A DNA stretch of 64,000 nt from Myxococcus eversor (GTDB lineage: Bacteria > Myxococcota > Myxococcia > Myxococcales > Myxococcaceae), in NCBI RefSeq assembly GCF_010894455.1, contig NZ_JAAIXY010000009.1, positions 248,001 to 312,000 of the forward strand, written 5' to 3'. The notes beneath the pieces are model-generated. The model did not search any database. It saw nothing but the letters and a program-made list of their open reading frames with translations, and had not been told where the DNA came from. A program made the position numbers and the translations under genes. Shown here one piece after another: positions 15,937 through 26,586 of this stretch (positions within the stretch are counted from its first letter, which is position 1; each line of letters opens with the position of its first letter).

Positions 15937-18024
15937 ATGAACCAGGGTGATGCGATGGAACAGGATGCACGGAACAGGAAGGACCCCTCTCGTCACCGCG
16001 CCTTGAAGGTCGCGCTTGGCGTCGTGGTCATGGCGCTGGTGCTGGTCATCGGCGTGTTGGTGGCGAATCCTTCCTGGCTCGCGCAGCGGCTGCGCGGACA
16101 GGTGGAGACAGCCGCCACCCGGGCCCTTGGCCACAAGGTGACTCTCGAGAAGCTCGACGCCCAGTGGTTTCCCAAACCCGGCGCCACGATGACGAACTTC
16201 CGGGCCGAGGGCGAAGGCAACGAGCCGCCCTTCCTGGAGGCTTCACGCGCGACGGCCACCGTTCAGCTCTGGCCGCTCATCCGCAGCTTCGGCAAGGACG
16301 TCCGCGTGGGCTCGGTGAAGCTGGAGGAGCCCCGGGTGAACCTGGTCCGGCGCGCTGATGGGACCTGGAACTACCAGTCGGTCGGAAGTGCTCCGGCAAC
16401 CCCCAGCACTGGCGATGGCAAGGAGTCCGGGACGGAGGCTTCCGTGGAGCGCCTTCGGATTGAGAACGGCGTCGTACAGGTGACGGACCAGCAGGCGGCG
16501 GGAGGCACGGCCGCGGTCGCGGTCCAGGACCTCGATGCGGACTTGAAGCACGTGGGACCAGGCCTGCCACTCGAGGGCACGCTGAAAGCAGCGGTGGCCG
16601 ACTCGAAACAGAACGTGGAGATGGACCTCAAGGTCGACCCGCTGCCCGCCGGCATGCCCGTGCCCGGTGAGCCGTGGCCCAAGGTGACGATGAAGCTGCG
16701 CGCCAAGGACCTCTCGGTGAGCGCGGTGCGTGACTTCCTGCCGCCCTCGGCGACCGCCTACTTCACCGGAGGCCTGGTGGATGTCGACGCGGAGGTGACG
16801 ACGAAGTTGCAGGGGCAGTACGCAGTCGTGGGCCATGGAGCGGCGAAGGGGCTGAAGCTCCGAGGTGACCCGGCGAGCGGCGCGTTCGATTTCAACTCGC
16901 TCATCGACCCCGAGCACCTGAAGGCCACGAAGGTGAACTTCACGCGCCTCTCACTCGCGGGGCCGGGTGTTGACCTGGGGGGAACGGCCTCGGTGCAGAT
17001 GGCGCCTGCGCGTATCCGTTTCGCGCTGGAGGGGAAGGAGCTCGACCTGCAACATCTGCTCGGTGCACTGCCGCCCAGCGCGCCGAAGAAGGAGTCCACT
17101 TCCAAGGCGGCTGCTGCCAAGACCACCGCGCTGCCTGCCTCCATGCGTGCGCGGCTTGGAAAGGTGGATGTGGACGGGACGCTCAAGCTCGGGACGCTTC
17201 GTCACGGGAATCTCCAGGCGACGAACGTGGATGCGCAGGCGAAGTTGGACGAAGGGGTGCTGCTCATCGAGAAGGGTGGGGCGACGGTGTACGGCGGGCG
17301 CGCGGACCTCACGGGGACGAAGGTGGACCTCACGAAGTCGCAGCCCGCGTGGACGTTGAAGGCGAACCTGCAGGGCATGGACACCGCACAGGCCTTCCAG
17401 GCGTTGTCAGGACAGTCGTCGCTGCAAGGCCTCGCGAGTGGTGAGTTGCAGCTCAACGGCAGTGGTCTGGACTGGGCGCGGGTGCGCAACGGTGTCACGG
17501 GGAACGGGAGCGTGCGGCTGAGCAACGGGGTGCTCACGACGGCGGACCTTGGTGGGGCGGTGACGCCGGCCCTGACGAAGGGGCTCACGGCGCTGGGGCA
17601 CAAGGGGGCGGCGGGGACGGTGCAGCAGGCGGGGAAGGGCACGCGGTTCAAGGACTTGAACGCGAAGTTCAGCGTCAAGGATGGATGGGTGTCATTCACG
17701 CAGCCCATGGCGTTCCAGTCGGACCTGGGCAACGGAACGTTGGATGGCCGGGTGGGGTTGGATCAGCGTTTGGAACTCAAGGGCACGGTTGAGGCGTCCA
17801 AGGAGTTCGTCTCGGGTCTCACGGGAGGCGCGGTTCCCATCAAGGCGCCGGTGTCCGTTCCGGTCACCATCACCGGGACACTGAAGGCGCCCAAGGTGAG
17901 CACGGGAGGCGCGGCGGATATCGCGAAGGGACTGTTGCCCGGGGTGTCGAAGGGCATCGAGAACCCCGTGAATCAGGCGCGCAAGAGCCTGGGCGACCTC
18001 TTGAAACGACCCGGCAAGAAGTAG
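15937..18024 (+). CDS. AsmA-family inner-membrane-anchored protein
   Basis: A 695-residue protein. One N-terminal transmembrane helix (about 24-43) is followed by a large periplasmic domain. The early VTLEKLDAQWFPKPG segment and the late AsmA_2-type region (LQLNGSGLDWARVRNGVTGNGSVRLSNGVL, about 500 on) identify the AsmA/TamB-like family. These proteins form long beta-groove bridges proposed to carry phospholipids between membranes. The start is uncertain: ATG 15937 is used, and ATG 15955 with an AGGG upstream is an alternative. The gene stands alone, followed after 80 bp by a phosphoesterase gene. Confidence 0.88.
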   Translation: MNQGDAMEQDARNRKDPSRHRALKVALGVVVMALVLVIGVLVANPSWLAQRLRGQVETAATRALGHKVTLEKLDAQWFPKPGATMTNFRAEGEGNEPPFLEASRATATVQLWPLIRSFGKDVRVGSVKLEEPRVNLVRRADGTWNYQSVGSAPATPSTGDGKESGTEASVERLRIENGVVQVTDQQAAGGTAAVAVQDLDADLKHVGPGLPLEGTLKAAVADSKQNVEMDLKVDPLPAGMPVPGEPWPKVTMKLRAKDLSVSAVRDFLPPSATAYFTGGLVDVDAEVTTKLQGQYAVVGHGAAKGLKLRGDPASGAFDFNSLIDPEHLKATKVNFTRLSLAGPGVDLGGTASVQMAPARIRFALEGKELDLQHLLGALPPSAPKKESTSKAAAAKTTALPASMRARLGKVDVDGTLKLGTLRHGNLQATNVDAQAKLDEGVLLIEKGGATVYGGRADLTGTKVDLTKSQPAWTLKANLQGMDTAQAFQALSGQSSLQGLASGELQLNGSGLDWARVRNGVTGNGSVRLSNGVLTTADLGGAVTPALTKGLTALGHKGAAGTVQQAGKGTRFKDLNAKFSVKDGWVSFTQPMAFQSDLGNGTLDGRVGLDQRLELKGTVEASKEFVSGLTGGAVPIKAPVSVPVTITGTLKAPKVSTGGAADIAKGLLPGVSKGIENPVNQARKSLGDLLKRPGKK

Positions 18025-18104
18025 GGGCAGAAGCCGCTTCCCCTCCATCCGCATCCAGGGAGAATGCCCGCACCCGGCCGGCCGTTGCCCGGGCGGGAGA
18101 TTCG

Positions 18105-18959
18105 ATGCGCTTCATCCACTGCTCCGACGTCCACATCACCGACGACTACTTCGCGCTGCCCCTGCGCCGGCTCGGCTGGCGTCGCTGGGTCGCCCTGGCG
18201 GAGCTCACCGTGGGTGGCCGCGCGAAGCGCTATGCCCGCGCGCCCCACGCCCTCTCCGCCATCGCCCGCGAGATGCAACGCCACACCGCCGACCACTTCA
18301 TCCTCTCCGGCGACCTCACGGCCTACGCGCTCGACAGCGAGTTCCGCGGCGCCCGTGAAGCCCTGGGCTCCCTCGCGGACGACCCGCGCCGCTGCACCAT
18401 CATCCCCGGCAACCACGACGTCTACACGCCGGGCAGCCACCGGAAGGGCCGCTTCGCGCACCACTTCGGCCACCTGCTGGAGAGCGACCTGCCGGAGTAC
18501 CGCCGCGAAGGCGCCTTCCCCTTCGTGCGCCTCGTGGGCACCGAGGCCGCCGTGGTGGGCCTGCTGTCCGCCCGCGTCCCCCTCTCTCCGGGCCTGTCCT
18601 ACGGCACCATCGGCGATGCCCAGCTCGCGGGACTCGAGGCCCTGCTGAAGGACCCCCGGCTGGACGGGCGCGCCGTGTTCGTCGTCGTCCACCACGCCCC
18701 GCTGACCCGCAAGGGAGAGGCGGACCATTGGCACCACGGCCTGCGTGACGCCCAGGCCCTGCTGCGCCTGCTCCCGGGTCCTCGCTACGCGGTGCTCCAC
18801 GGCCACATCCACCACCGCTACCACCACCCCGCCACCGCCGAGCGCCCCCACATCTTCGGCGCCGGGTCCTCCACCGAGGCCGGCAACGAGGGTTACTGGC
18901 TCATCGAGGTGGCCGGGGGCCAGGTGGTCGGCGGCCAGCCCCAGACGCCAGCCCTGTGA
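18105..18959 (+). CDS. Calcineurin-like metallophosphoesterase
   Basis: A 284-residue cytosolic enzyme. The complete metal-binding set of the class III phosphodiesterase type is visible: D-x-H (SDVHIT, residues 8-10), GD (LSGDLTAYA), GNHD (IPGNHDVYT), H (VVVHHAP) and GHxH (LHGHIHHRYHH). It is CpdA/Icc-like in length. The next gene encodes a class III nucleotide cyclase 31 bp downstream on the same strand, so a cyclic-nucleotide phosphodiesterase role is an attractive guess, but the substrate cannot be read from sequence. Start ATG is supported by GGGAG five bases upstream. Confidence 0.9.
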   Translation: MRFIHCSDVHITDDYFALPLRRLGWRRWVALAELTVGGRAKRYARAPHALSAIAREMQRHTADHFILSGDLTAYALDSEFRGAREALGSLADDPRRCTIIPGNHDVYTPGSHRKGRFAHHFGHLLESDLPEYRREGAFPFVRLVGTEAAVVGLLSARVPLSPGLSYGTIGDAQLAGLEALLKDPRLDGRAVFVVVHHAPLTRKGEADHWHHGLRDAQALLRLLPGPRYAVLHGHIHHRYHHPATAERPHIFGAGSSTEAGNEGYWLIEVAGGQVVGGQPQTPAL

Positions 18960-18990
18960 CAGCCAGCGCTCATGGCGGTAGAAAGCGCTC

Positions 18991-20613
18991 ATGACGCATC
19001 CTGCTCACGCACCGCCGTCCACGGATTTGAGCCTGGAAGAGTACAAGGCCCTGCGCGCCCTTCAGCGCGCCGTGGATGACCTGCTGGAAGAGAGCCTCCG
19101 CGAGCGAGAGAACCTCGCCCAGTCCTTCCGCCGCTGCTTCCCGTCCATCCTCGCCCTCACCGGCGCCCGCGCCGTGGCGCTGACCACGCGCGACGAGGAC
19201 CTGCGCGTGCAGACCTGGACCGAGGGCGACTGGGGCGAGGACTTCCCCGGCCCCCTGCTCGAAGGCGCCTCCGGGGCCCGACGCCTGGGAGGCGGCACGC
19301 TCGTCACCCAGCCGCTCGACGTCGCCGGAGACCGCGTGGGCTCCTTCGGGCTGCTCTTCGCGGGGGACCACACGTCACCGGACGCCTCCGCGCGGGCCCT
19401 GCGCGTGCTGGACACCATCGCCGAGCAGCTCGACACGGTGCTGTGCATGGTCCACACCGCGTCGGAGAAGCACCAGCTCATCATCCAGTGCAATGCCCAC
19501 CTGGCCAACCCCGTGTTCGAGGTGGGCATGGACCAGGCCGTGCTGACGCTGGCCCAGCGCGTGCGCCTGCCGACCTTCCTCCTGCTGTACCGCGACGCCG
19601 TGCGCACCCAGGTGCTGCACTACCGCATGTACCGCCACGGCCACCTGGAGTTCGAGAGCGGAGAGCAGCCCAGCCCGGAGTTGGAGAAGGCCCTGCGCCA
19701 GTACGGCCACCGGCTCCTCGCCACCGAAGGCTCCGCGCTGCACCAACTGCTCCCCGGCCGCACCACGGAGGCGGTGCTCATCTCCGGCGCCGCCACCAGC
19801 GAGCCCCTGGGCAAAATCGCGGTCTCCTGCGACGAGGGCTTCTCCGCCTACGCCATGGACCTCATCCGCGTCCTGGCCTCCACGCTCAGCCAGCGCCTGC
19901 TCGACTACAACCGTGAGCGCATCCACCTGTCGCAGTTCTTCCCCAACGCCATCATCGACGCGCTGCTGCAGGACCCCAACTACGCCCAGCACCTGCGTGC
20001 GCAGGACCAGGAAGTCGGCATCCTCTTCGCGGACATCAACGGCTTCACCCGCATCTGCGAGCACGGCTTCGACAGCCCGCGCAGCATCGCCCGCTTCGTG
20101 GACGAGTGGAGCGCGCGCGCCGTGGACAGCATCTGGGAGCACGGCGGCGTGTTCGACAAGATGGTCGGCGACTGCGTCATCGGCCTCTTCGGTCCGCCCT
20201 TCTTCAAGTCCAGCCGCGTGGAGCGCGCGCAGGCCACCGTGCGCGCCGCGTGTGACATCCAGGCGCTCACCGCCGCGCTGGGCGCTCGCGAAGAGGTGGT
20301 TGCGCTGTGCGAGCGCGTGAAGCTGCCCGGCCTGGGCGTGGCCGTGGGCGTCAACCTGGCGAATGCCAACTGTGGCCTCTTCGGCCCCAACCGGCAGTAC
20401 ACCGCCTTCTCCAGTGGGATGAACCAGGCCGCGCGACTCCAGTCGCTGGCGGGCTTCCGGGAGACGCTGGTGATGGCGAGCGCGCGGGAGGCGTTGGTGG
20501 ACTCGCGAGAGCCGTTCGTCCAGCGCCTGCGCTTCGGCGCGCTCACGGAGACGCCGGTGAAGAACGTGGCGCAGCCCTTGCGCCACTACCGCATGGACCC
20601 GCTCACGCCGTGA
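18991..20613 (+). CDS. GAF-containing class III adenylate/guanylate cyclase
   Basis: A 540-residue cytosolic protein. Two GAF-like sensor regions (about 25-150 and 155-300) precede a class III cyclase domain (about 338-525). Metal ligands Asp348 (LFADINGFT) and Asp394 (KMVGDCVIGLFG), the base-specifying Lys390, and transition-state Asn478/Arg482 (NQAARLQ) are present. The second base-specifying position, normally Asp or Thr before YT, is Gln469 here (NRQYTAF), so nucleotide choice is unclear. It probably forms an operon with the phosphoesterase 31 bp upstream, giving a possible make-and-break pair for a cyclic nucleotide. Its stop overlaps the convergent gene by 11 bp. Confidence 0.9.
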   Translation: MTHPAHAPPSTDLSLEEYKALRALQRAVDDLLEESLRERENLAQSFRRCFPSILALTGARAVALTTRDEDLRVQTWTEGDWGEDFPGPLLEGASGARRLGGGTLVTQPLDVAGDRVGSFGLLFAGDHTSPDASARALRVLDTIAEQLDTVLCMVHTASEKHQLIIQCNAHLANPVFEVGMDQAVLTLAQRVRLPTFLLLYRDAVRTQVLHYRMYRHGHLEFESGEQPSPELEKALRQYGHRLLATEGSALHQLLPGRTTEAVLISGAATSEPLGKIAVSCDEGFSAYAMDLIRVLASTLSQRLLDYNRERIHLSQFFPNAIIDALLQDPNYAQHLRAQDQEVGILFADINGFTRICEHGFDSPRSIARFVDEWSARAVDSIWEHGGVFDKMVGDCVIGLFGPPFFKSSRVERAQATVRAACDIQALTAALGAREEVVALCERVKLPGLGVAVGVNLANANCGLFGPNRQYTAFSSGMNQAARLQSLAGFRETLVMASAREALVDSREPFVQRLRFGALTETPVKNVAQPLRHYRMDPLTP

Positions 20614-20986
20614 GGTGCGAGGCCGCGTAGCGCCGGGAGAAGTGGATCCACCGGCGCTCGTCCACCTCCACCTGCCACTCGGAGTTGGGCGTCAGCGGCA
20701 GCCGCTGCTTGAGGAAGCTCTCCAGGTGGTCTGCGGCCTTCACCGGCGTGAGGCCCGGCGCGCGGAACGCGATGTGGAGTGACACTTCCAGCCCGTCGGA
20801 GACGTCAACGGATGCGCAGATGCGCAACGCGCCCACGCGCCGCTGATAGAGCGTGTTCTGCCCGGGCCAGACGGCGGGTTCAGAATCCCGACGTACGGCC
20901 GCGAGCCAGTTGGACGGCTGGAGGATGAAGTCGAGCAGGTCGCTGCTCGCTTCTTCCGTCGTTGCGTGCTCCTGGATGGAAAGCAT
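20603..20986 (-). CDS. Hypothetical protein
   Basis: A 127-residue soluble protein without recognised domain or signal peptide. ATG 20986 is chosen because GGAGG lies six bases upstream; an in-frame ATG 48 bp earlier lacks this. The sequence is mixed alpha/beta (LHIAFRAPGLTPVKAADHLESFLKQ) and could be a small ligand-binding or regulatory fold. It is convergent with the cyclase gene, the 3' ends overlapping by 11 bp, and lies upstream of rlmN on the same strand with a gap of about 150 bp in which the rlmN stop comes first. Not recognised. Confidence 0.6.
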   Translation of the reverse strand: MLSIQEHATTEEASSDLLDFILQPSNWLAAVRRDSEPAVWPGQNTLYQRRVGALRICASVDVSDGLEVSLHIAFRAPGLTPVKAADHLESFLKQRLPLTPNSEWQVEVDERRWIHFSRRYAASHLTA

Positions 20987-21183
20987 CGCCCACCTCCCCT
21001 GGGAAGCCGATGGAAAGAATGTGCCCACGGCCATGGAGCGTGCAAGAGGCCCCCCGCGGAAACCTCGCGGGTGTCATCCAGCGACACAAGCATGCGAAAT
21101 CAGGTGTGGGGTCGGGACCGCGGTCGTCGACGGCGCACGTTAACGAGGGCGGCTGACATGCGCGCGCCCAACCCGTCCGCCGC

Positions 21184-22263
<1,080 letters not shown>

Positions 22264-22411
22264 GGCCAGGGCTCCAGATAACACACCCGGGCCGGTGTCA
22301 CCCGGGGGCGAGGGCCACGGCGGGACTCCCACCCGGTATGCATGGCGTACGGCCCGGCAAGCCCCCGGTGGGAGCTGACGGTGCGGGCGACCGTGCACAC
22401 CTTCTCCGGCC
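22264..22411. other. Divergent promoter region with inverted repeat
   Basis: About 148 bp between rlmN and the GCS2-type gene. A perfect 8-bp inverted repeat (22326-22333 CTCCCACC with 22367-22374) and repeated CACCCGGG words are visible. It could be an operator or leader hairpin. No clear -35/-10 pair is seen. Confidence 0.35.
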
Positions 22412-23902
22412 ATGGGGCTCGCGATTGAGCAGGAGGAATTTCTTCCGGAGGACTACGCCCGGTTCTCGCAGCGGCTCGCGGAGAACCTGGAGGCGCTGCG
22501 CGCGCTCCTGGCTCGGCCGGGCTTCGGAGAAGGACCGACGACGATTGGGGCGGAGCTGGAGCTGTTCCTCGTCGACTCGATGGGCTTTCCGTTGCCGGTG
22601 AACCAGCGGGTGCTGGCGAACACGGAGGACCCGCGCGTGACGTTGGAGGTGGACCGCTTCAACCTGGAGGTGAACCTGCGCCCGGGTCCGCTGGCGGGGC
22701 GGCCCTTCACCGCGCTCCAGGCGGAGTTCGAGGACTCGCTGCGAGAGGTGCGGCGCGCGGCGGCGACGCAGGGCGCGCGGGTGGCGGCCATCGGCATCCT
22801 GCCCACGCTGCGGGTGGCGGACCTGGGCCCCCACGCGCTCACCGCGCAGACGCGCTACCACGCGTTGAATGCGGCCATCCGTCAACGGCGCACGGCCCCC
22901 TTCCAGGTGGCCATCAACGGGGAAGAGGAGGCGCTGAAGCTCGCGTGGGAAGACGTGACGCTGGAGGGGGCGAACACGTCGCTCCAGTTTCATCTGCGCG
23001 TGGCGCCGAAGGACTTCGCGCGCCTCTACAACGCCGCGCAGCTCGCCACCGCGCCCGTGCTGGCCGTCTCCGGGAACTCGCCGCTGTTCCTGGGGCGCAA
23101 GCTCTGGGACGAGACGCGGGTGGCGCTGTTCCGTCAGGCGATGGATGACCGGGGCGAGCCGGGCGAGGGCGGCTTCCAACCCCATGCGCGCGTGACGTTC
23201 GGCCACGGGTGGGCCCGCGAGGGTGCGTACGAGCTGTTCGCGGAGGCGGTGGCGCTGCACCCGCCGCTGTTGCCGGTGGTGGGCACGGAGTCCGCGCTGG
23301 AGCGCGTGGCGGAGGGTGGCGTGCCTGGGTTGGAGGAGCTGCGCCTGCATCAGGGCACCGTGTGGTCCTGGAATCGCGCCGTCTATGACCCGAAGGACGA
23401 AGGCCACCTGCGCATCGAGCTGCGCGCGTTGCCCGCGGGCCCCACCGTCGTGGACATGGCGGCCAACGGCGCCTTCCTGTTGGGGCTGACGCTCGGGCTG
23501 GCCGAGCGAATGGACGCGCTCCTGCCGGCGCTGCCCTTCGCGCATGCGGCCGGGAACTTCATCCGCGCATCGCGACGGGGACTGGACGCGGAGCTGCTGT
23601 GGCCGGGCGAGTCCGCGCCGAGCCCGCGCGTCGTGCCCGTGGTGGATCTGCTGCGCCAGCTCATCCCGGTGGCGCGGCGAGGGCTCCTGTCGGCGGGAGT
23701 GGAGGCCGACGAGGTGGACCGGATGCTGGGCATCATCGCCCGGCGCGTGGAGCTGCGGTGCACGGGCGCGCGCTGGCAGCGACAGATGTTGACCCGCCTG
23801 GAGGCGCAGATGCCTCGCCAGGATGCGCTGGCGGCGATGCTGGAGCGATACATGGAACACGCTGCTTCAGGGCTGCCCGTGCACGAGTGGCCCGCGGAGT
23901 GA
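22412..23902 (+). CDS. Glutamate-cysteine ligase family 2 (GCS2-type) protein
   Basis: A 496-residue cytosolic ATP-dependent carboxylate-amine ligase. The N-terminal TTIGAELELFLVD segment supplies the metal-binding Glu residues of the GCS2 fold; the core contains TSLQFHLRV, LAVSGNSPLFLGRKLWDETRVALF, RIELRALPAGPTVVDM, and a helical C-terminus. The GCS2 family includes glutamate-cysteine ligases and carboxylate-amine ligases of unknown product, so glutathione or related thiol synthesis is likely but not certain. No glutathione synthetase gene is adjacent. It is divergent from rlmN. Confidence 0.82.
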   Translation: MGLAIEQEEFLPEDYARFSQRLAENLEALRALLARPGFGEGPTTIGAELELFLVDSMGFPLPVNQRVLANTEDPRVTLEVDRFNLEVNLRPGPLAGRPFTALQAEFEDSLREVRRAAATQGARVAAIGILPTLRVADLGPHALTAQTRYHALNAAIRQRRTAPFQVAINGEEEALKLAWEDVTLEGANTSLQFHLRVAPKDFARLYNAAQLATAPVLAVSGNSPLFLGRKLWDETRVALFRQAMDDRGEPGEGGFQPHARVTFGHGWAREGAYELFAEAVALHPPLLPVVGTESALERVAEGGVPGLEELRLHQGTVWSWNRAVYDPKDEGHLRIELRALPAGPTVVDMAANGAFLLGLTLGLAERMDALLPALPFAHAAGNFIRASRRGLDAELLWPGESAPSPRVVPVVDLLRQLIPVARRGLLSAGVEADEVDRMLGIIARRVELRCTGARWQRQMLTRLEAQMPRQDALAAMLERYMEHAASGLPVHEWPAE

Positions 23903-24025
23903 GGGTTGGCGCATGAGACCCGCCGGGCAGGCGTCCGGAGGGTTGTGCGTTGCGAGGAGGCTGGTCTCGGGTTGAATATCAGCCCGCCCGGCGCGTCAGC
24001 GGCCGAGCACCCCGCCTCCGCGCTC

Positions 24026-25453
24026 ATGCTCCGACTCCTCCCGTCGCTGTTGCTGCTCGTCGTCTTCGGTAGTGCCTGCTCCACCCTGCGCGGTCGCGCC
24101 GACGAGCTGGCTCGCAACGGCCAGTTCGTCGAGGCCGCCGCCATCTACGACGAACTGGTCACCAAAAGCCCCTTCGAGAAGGACCTCGTCAACGAGCGCG
24201 ACGGCCTGCGCGGCAAGGCGCTGGGACAGCTGCTGGGCAACGCCCGGCGCTATCGGCTGGAGGGCATCGACGAGAAGGCCGAGGACGACCTCCTGCGCTT
24301 CCTGGACCGTCGCGCGCAGTGGAACTCCAAGCTGAACGGCGGTCTGGAGAGCTCGCTGCTGGAGGAGATGGAGGGCACGCACAAGCACCTGCGCCTCGCC
24401 ATCAGCACGCCCGCGAAACAGGGGCTCGCGCTGAGCGCGGAGGAGACGCTCGCGCGCAAGCGCCCGCTGCTCGCGCACAAGGAGATGGTCGTCATCCATC
24501 GCGAGATGGAGTCCGTGGTGCTCCAGAGCGGCAAGGAGGGCTGCCAGAGACTGCGAGACGTGCCCTCGGAGGACGCGCCCCACTGGCGCGAACTGGTGTC
24601 GCGCTACTGCCGTCACTGGCGCGAGTTCGCCCCCGAGCCGCCCCCGGCCCCCGAGCTCACCGCGTCACCGACGTGGACGGGCCATGTGCAGGGCCTGGAC
24701 GCCGCGCGCATGGACCTTCTGCGCACCCGGCTCACGCACGCCTTCGAGGCCTCGCCCTGGTTCTCTCCCGCCGCGCGCTCCCACCCGGAGCTGTCGCTCG
24801 CCGGCCGCTTCGCCACGCTCCGCGACAGCCGCTCCGTCGAGCTGACCGCCCCCTACTACGAGAAGGTCCCCTACACCGACCACGAGGAGCGCAAGGAGAC
24901 GATTGAGGAGCCCTACGACACGGAGGAGGAGTACACGGACAAGGACGGCAAGAAGCAGACGCGCAAGGTGACCAAGGTGCGCACGTACACACGCGACTTC
25001 ACCGTCGAAGTGACGCGCTACAGGGACGTAGCTCGCACCTTCGAGTTTCACGCGCTGCGTCTCTCGGTGGAACACCAGCTCACCTTGTCATCCACGGGCG
25101 TACTGGATGTCCGGCGTGGGCCGATGTCGGCGGTACTCCAGGACCACCTCTCCGAGTCCGCCTACGAGCACGACGTCTCCTTCGGCCCCGGCGACGTGTC
25201 CCCCAGCCGCGCGAACTTCACCTCGCCCGAGTCCTGGCTCGAAGCACGCGTGGAACAGATGAGCGCGCGCTTCGCCCAGTCACTCCAGGACCACTGGCGC
25301 GAGTCCTACTGCACCACGCCCGCACGCACATTGGATGAGGCCGCCCGCTGTGCGCGTGCCGGCCTCGCGCTCCCTACTCCGGCATACCAGGTTCTTTCCG
25401 AAGTCCTCGGGGACGACGCAGCGCGTGTGCCGTCCTTGTTCGTGACGCGGTGA
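24026..25453 (+). CDS. Secreted lipoprotein of unknown function
   Basis: A 475-residue lipoprotein with lipobox GSAC (Cys18). A TPR-like start (GRADELARNGQFVEAAAIYDEL, residues 22-43) is followed by a helical region and then a highly charged segment at about 290-330 (DHEERKETIEEPYDTEEEYTDKDGK) that is probably surface-exposed and flexible. The C-terminal third is beta-rich. No enzyme motif is seen. The ATG has no good Shine-Dalgarno; a TTG about 54 bp upstream behind GAGGAGG is an alternative that lengthens the signal peptide. Not recognised beyond lipoprotein status. Confidence 0.75.
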   Translation: MLRLLPSLLLLVVFGSACSTLRGRADELARNGQFVEAAAIYDELVTKSPFEKDLVNERDGLRGKALGQLLGNARRYRLEGIDEKAEDDLLRFLDRRAQWNSKLNGGLESSLLEEMEGTHKHLRLAISTPAKQGLALSAEETLARKRPLLAHKEMVVIHREMESVVLQSGKEGCQRLRDVPSEDAPHWRELVSRYCRHWREFAPEPPPAPELTASPTWTGHVQGLDAARMDLLRTRLTHAFEASPWFSPAARSHPELSLAGRFATLRDSRSVELTAPYYEKVPYTDHEERKETIEEPYDTEEEYTDKDGKKQTRKVTKVRTYTRDFTVEVTRYRDVARTFEFHALRLSVEHQLTLSSTGVLDVRRGPMSAVLQDHLSESAYEHDVSFGPGDVSPSRANFTSPESWLEARVEQMSARFAQSLQDHWRESYCTTPARTLDEAARCARAGLALPTPAYQVLSEVLGDDAARVPSLFVTR

Positions 25454-25616
25454 CGCGGTGCAGGAGCGGCGCGTCATGTACTCAGCGGGTCAATCGCGAC
25501 TGAGTTGAGACCGGGTGGATTGTTCCCGCCTTCTGACGTGAAATACCCGTGAGTGCGGGTCAGACTGGTTTGTCACTATTCGTACTCAGCAGCGGAAATT
25601 TCACACAGAGGACCGT

Positions 25617-26429
25617 ATGCATCCGAATGAAAGCCGAAGCCTCGCTCGTCGTAGGACGCTCGTGATGTGGATGGCTTCTTCCCTGGCGCTGGCCGCGTGC
25701 GGAGCCCCGGAGCTGGAGGAGGCCGCTTCCCCGCAGGACGCTGTCGTCGTGCAGCAGTCCGGCGCCCTGGAGACGGAAGAGCTCGTCGCGGATCGCCGCA
25801 TCATCGTCTACCTCACCGGCAGCCAGTCGCTGTACTCGGTGCAGGATGGCAAGGCGACGCTGGTGGCCAAGCGCAGCGGCGCGCCGTCGGTGTCTCCGGA
25901 TGGCCGCGAGGTCGTCTACGCGAAGCTGCCGGACTCGTGGGACGTGGGTGACGCGGTGACGCGCACCGAGCTGCACGTCTACAACGTGAAGAACGGCAAG
26001 GACGACCAGCTGACGTCGGGCCATGACGACCAGGACCCGTCGTGGACGCCGGACGGCAAGCGCATCCTGTTCCAGTCGAAGAAGCGCTCGGGGCTGACTT
26101 CGTTCTGGAGCGTGAAGGGCAACGGCAAGGACCTGGACCAGGTCACGAACGCGGGCTGCACCAAGGCCAATGACCCGGCCTTCGTACCCACGCCCGCGAG
26201 CAGCACCGGCGTGCAGTGGGCGCCGAATGAGCGCCGCATCATCGTCTACTTCACGTCCCAGACGAGCGACAGCGAAGTCCGCGTGATGAGCTTCAACCAG
26301 AACCTCGGTGTCGCGTCCGCCTACAGCCTGGGCAAGGGCACCCATCCCCGGTGGACCGAGCGTGGCACCGTCATCTTCACGCGCAAGGTGAACGGCCGCG
26401 ACGTCCAGGTCGAAGTGAGCGTGCAGTAG
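25617..26429 (+). CDS. TolB-like beta-propeller lipoprotein
   Basis: A 270-residue lipoprotein with lipobox ALAACG (Cys about 29). PD40/WD40-like propeller blades of the TolB type follow: VSPDGREVVYAK, PSWTPDGKRILFQSKK and HPRWTERGTVIFTRK are typical blade edges. With only about four to five blades it is shorter than TolB. It probably binds a protein or glycan at the cell surface. The start has GAGGA five bases upstream. It is monocistronic, convergent with the response-regulator gene. Confidence 0.8.
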   Translation: MHPNESRSLARRRTLVMWMASSLALAACGAPELEEAASPQDAVVVQQSGALETEELVADRRIIVYLTGSQSLYSVQDGKATLVAKRSGAPSVSPDGREVVYAKLPDSWDVGDAVTRTELHVYNVKNGKDDQLTSGHDDQDPSWTPDGKRILFQSKKRSGLTSFWSVKGNGKDLDQVTNAGCTKANDPAFVPTPASSTGVQWAPNERRIIVYFTSQTSDSEVRVMSFNQNLGVASAYSLGKGTHPRWTERGTVIFTRKVNGRDVQVEVSVQ

Positions 26430-26586
26430 AGTTTCAAGGCGCGGCGCGAGCTGGGCGCGTCGCGGGCAGGGCTGACTCCGCTGGGGAGTCAGGCAGTCGG
26501 CTTCGATGAGGTTGAATGGCCGCGCGCGGGGAGGAGGGGCAACGGAGGCCCTCGCTCGCCGCGGCAAACCTCACTCGGGGGCTTCT
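26430..26586. terminator. Convergent intergenic region with stem-loop
   Basis: About 157 bp between the propeller lipoprotein and the response-regulator gene, which converge. An 8-bp perfect stem (26472-26479 with 26485-26492, loop of 5) may end transcription in either direction, but neither side has a T-run. Confidence 0.4.

Noticed and set aside
22298-23860. A 520-codon minus-strand open frame
   Set aside because: Antisense to the GCS2-type ligase gene, which has clear family motifs.
25478-25590. Two copies of GTACTCAGC in the region before the propeller lipoprotein
   Set aside because: Nine bases, 104 bp apart; too short and too widely spaced to be called an operator pair.
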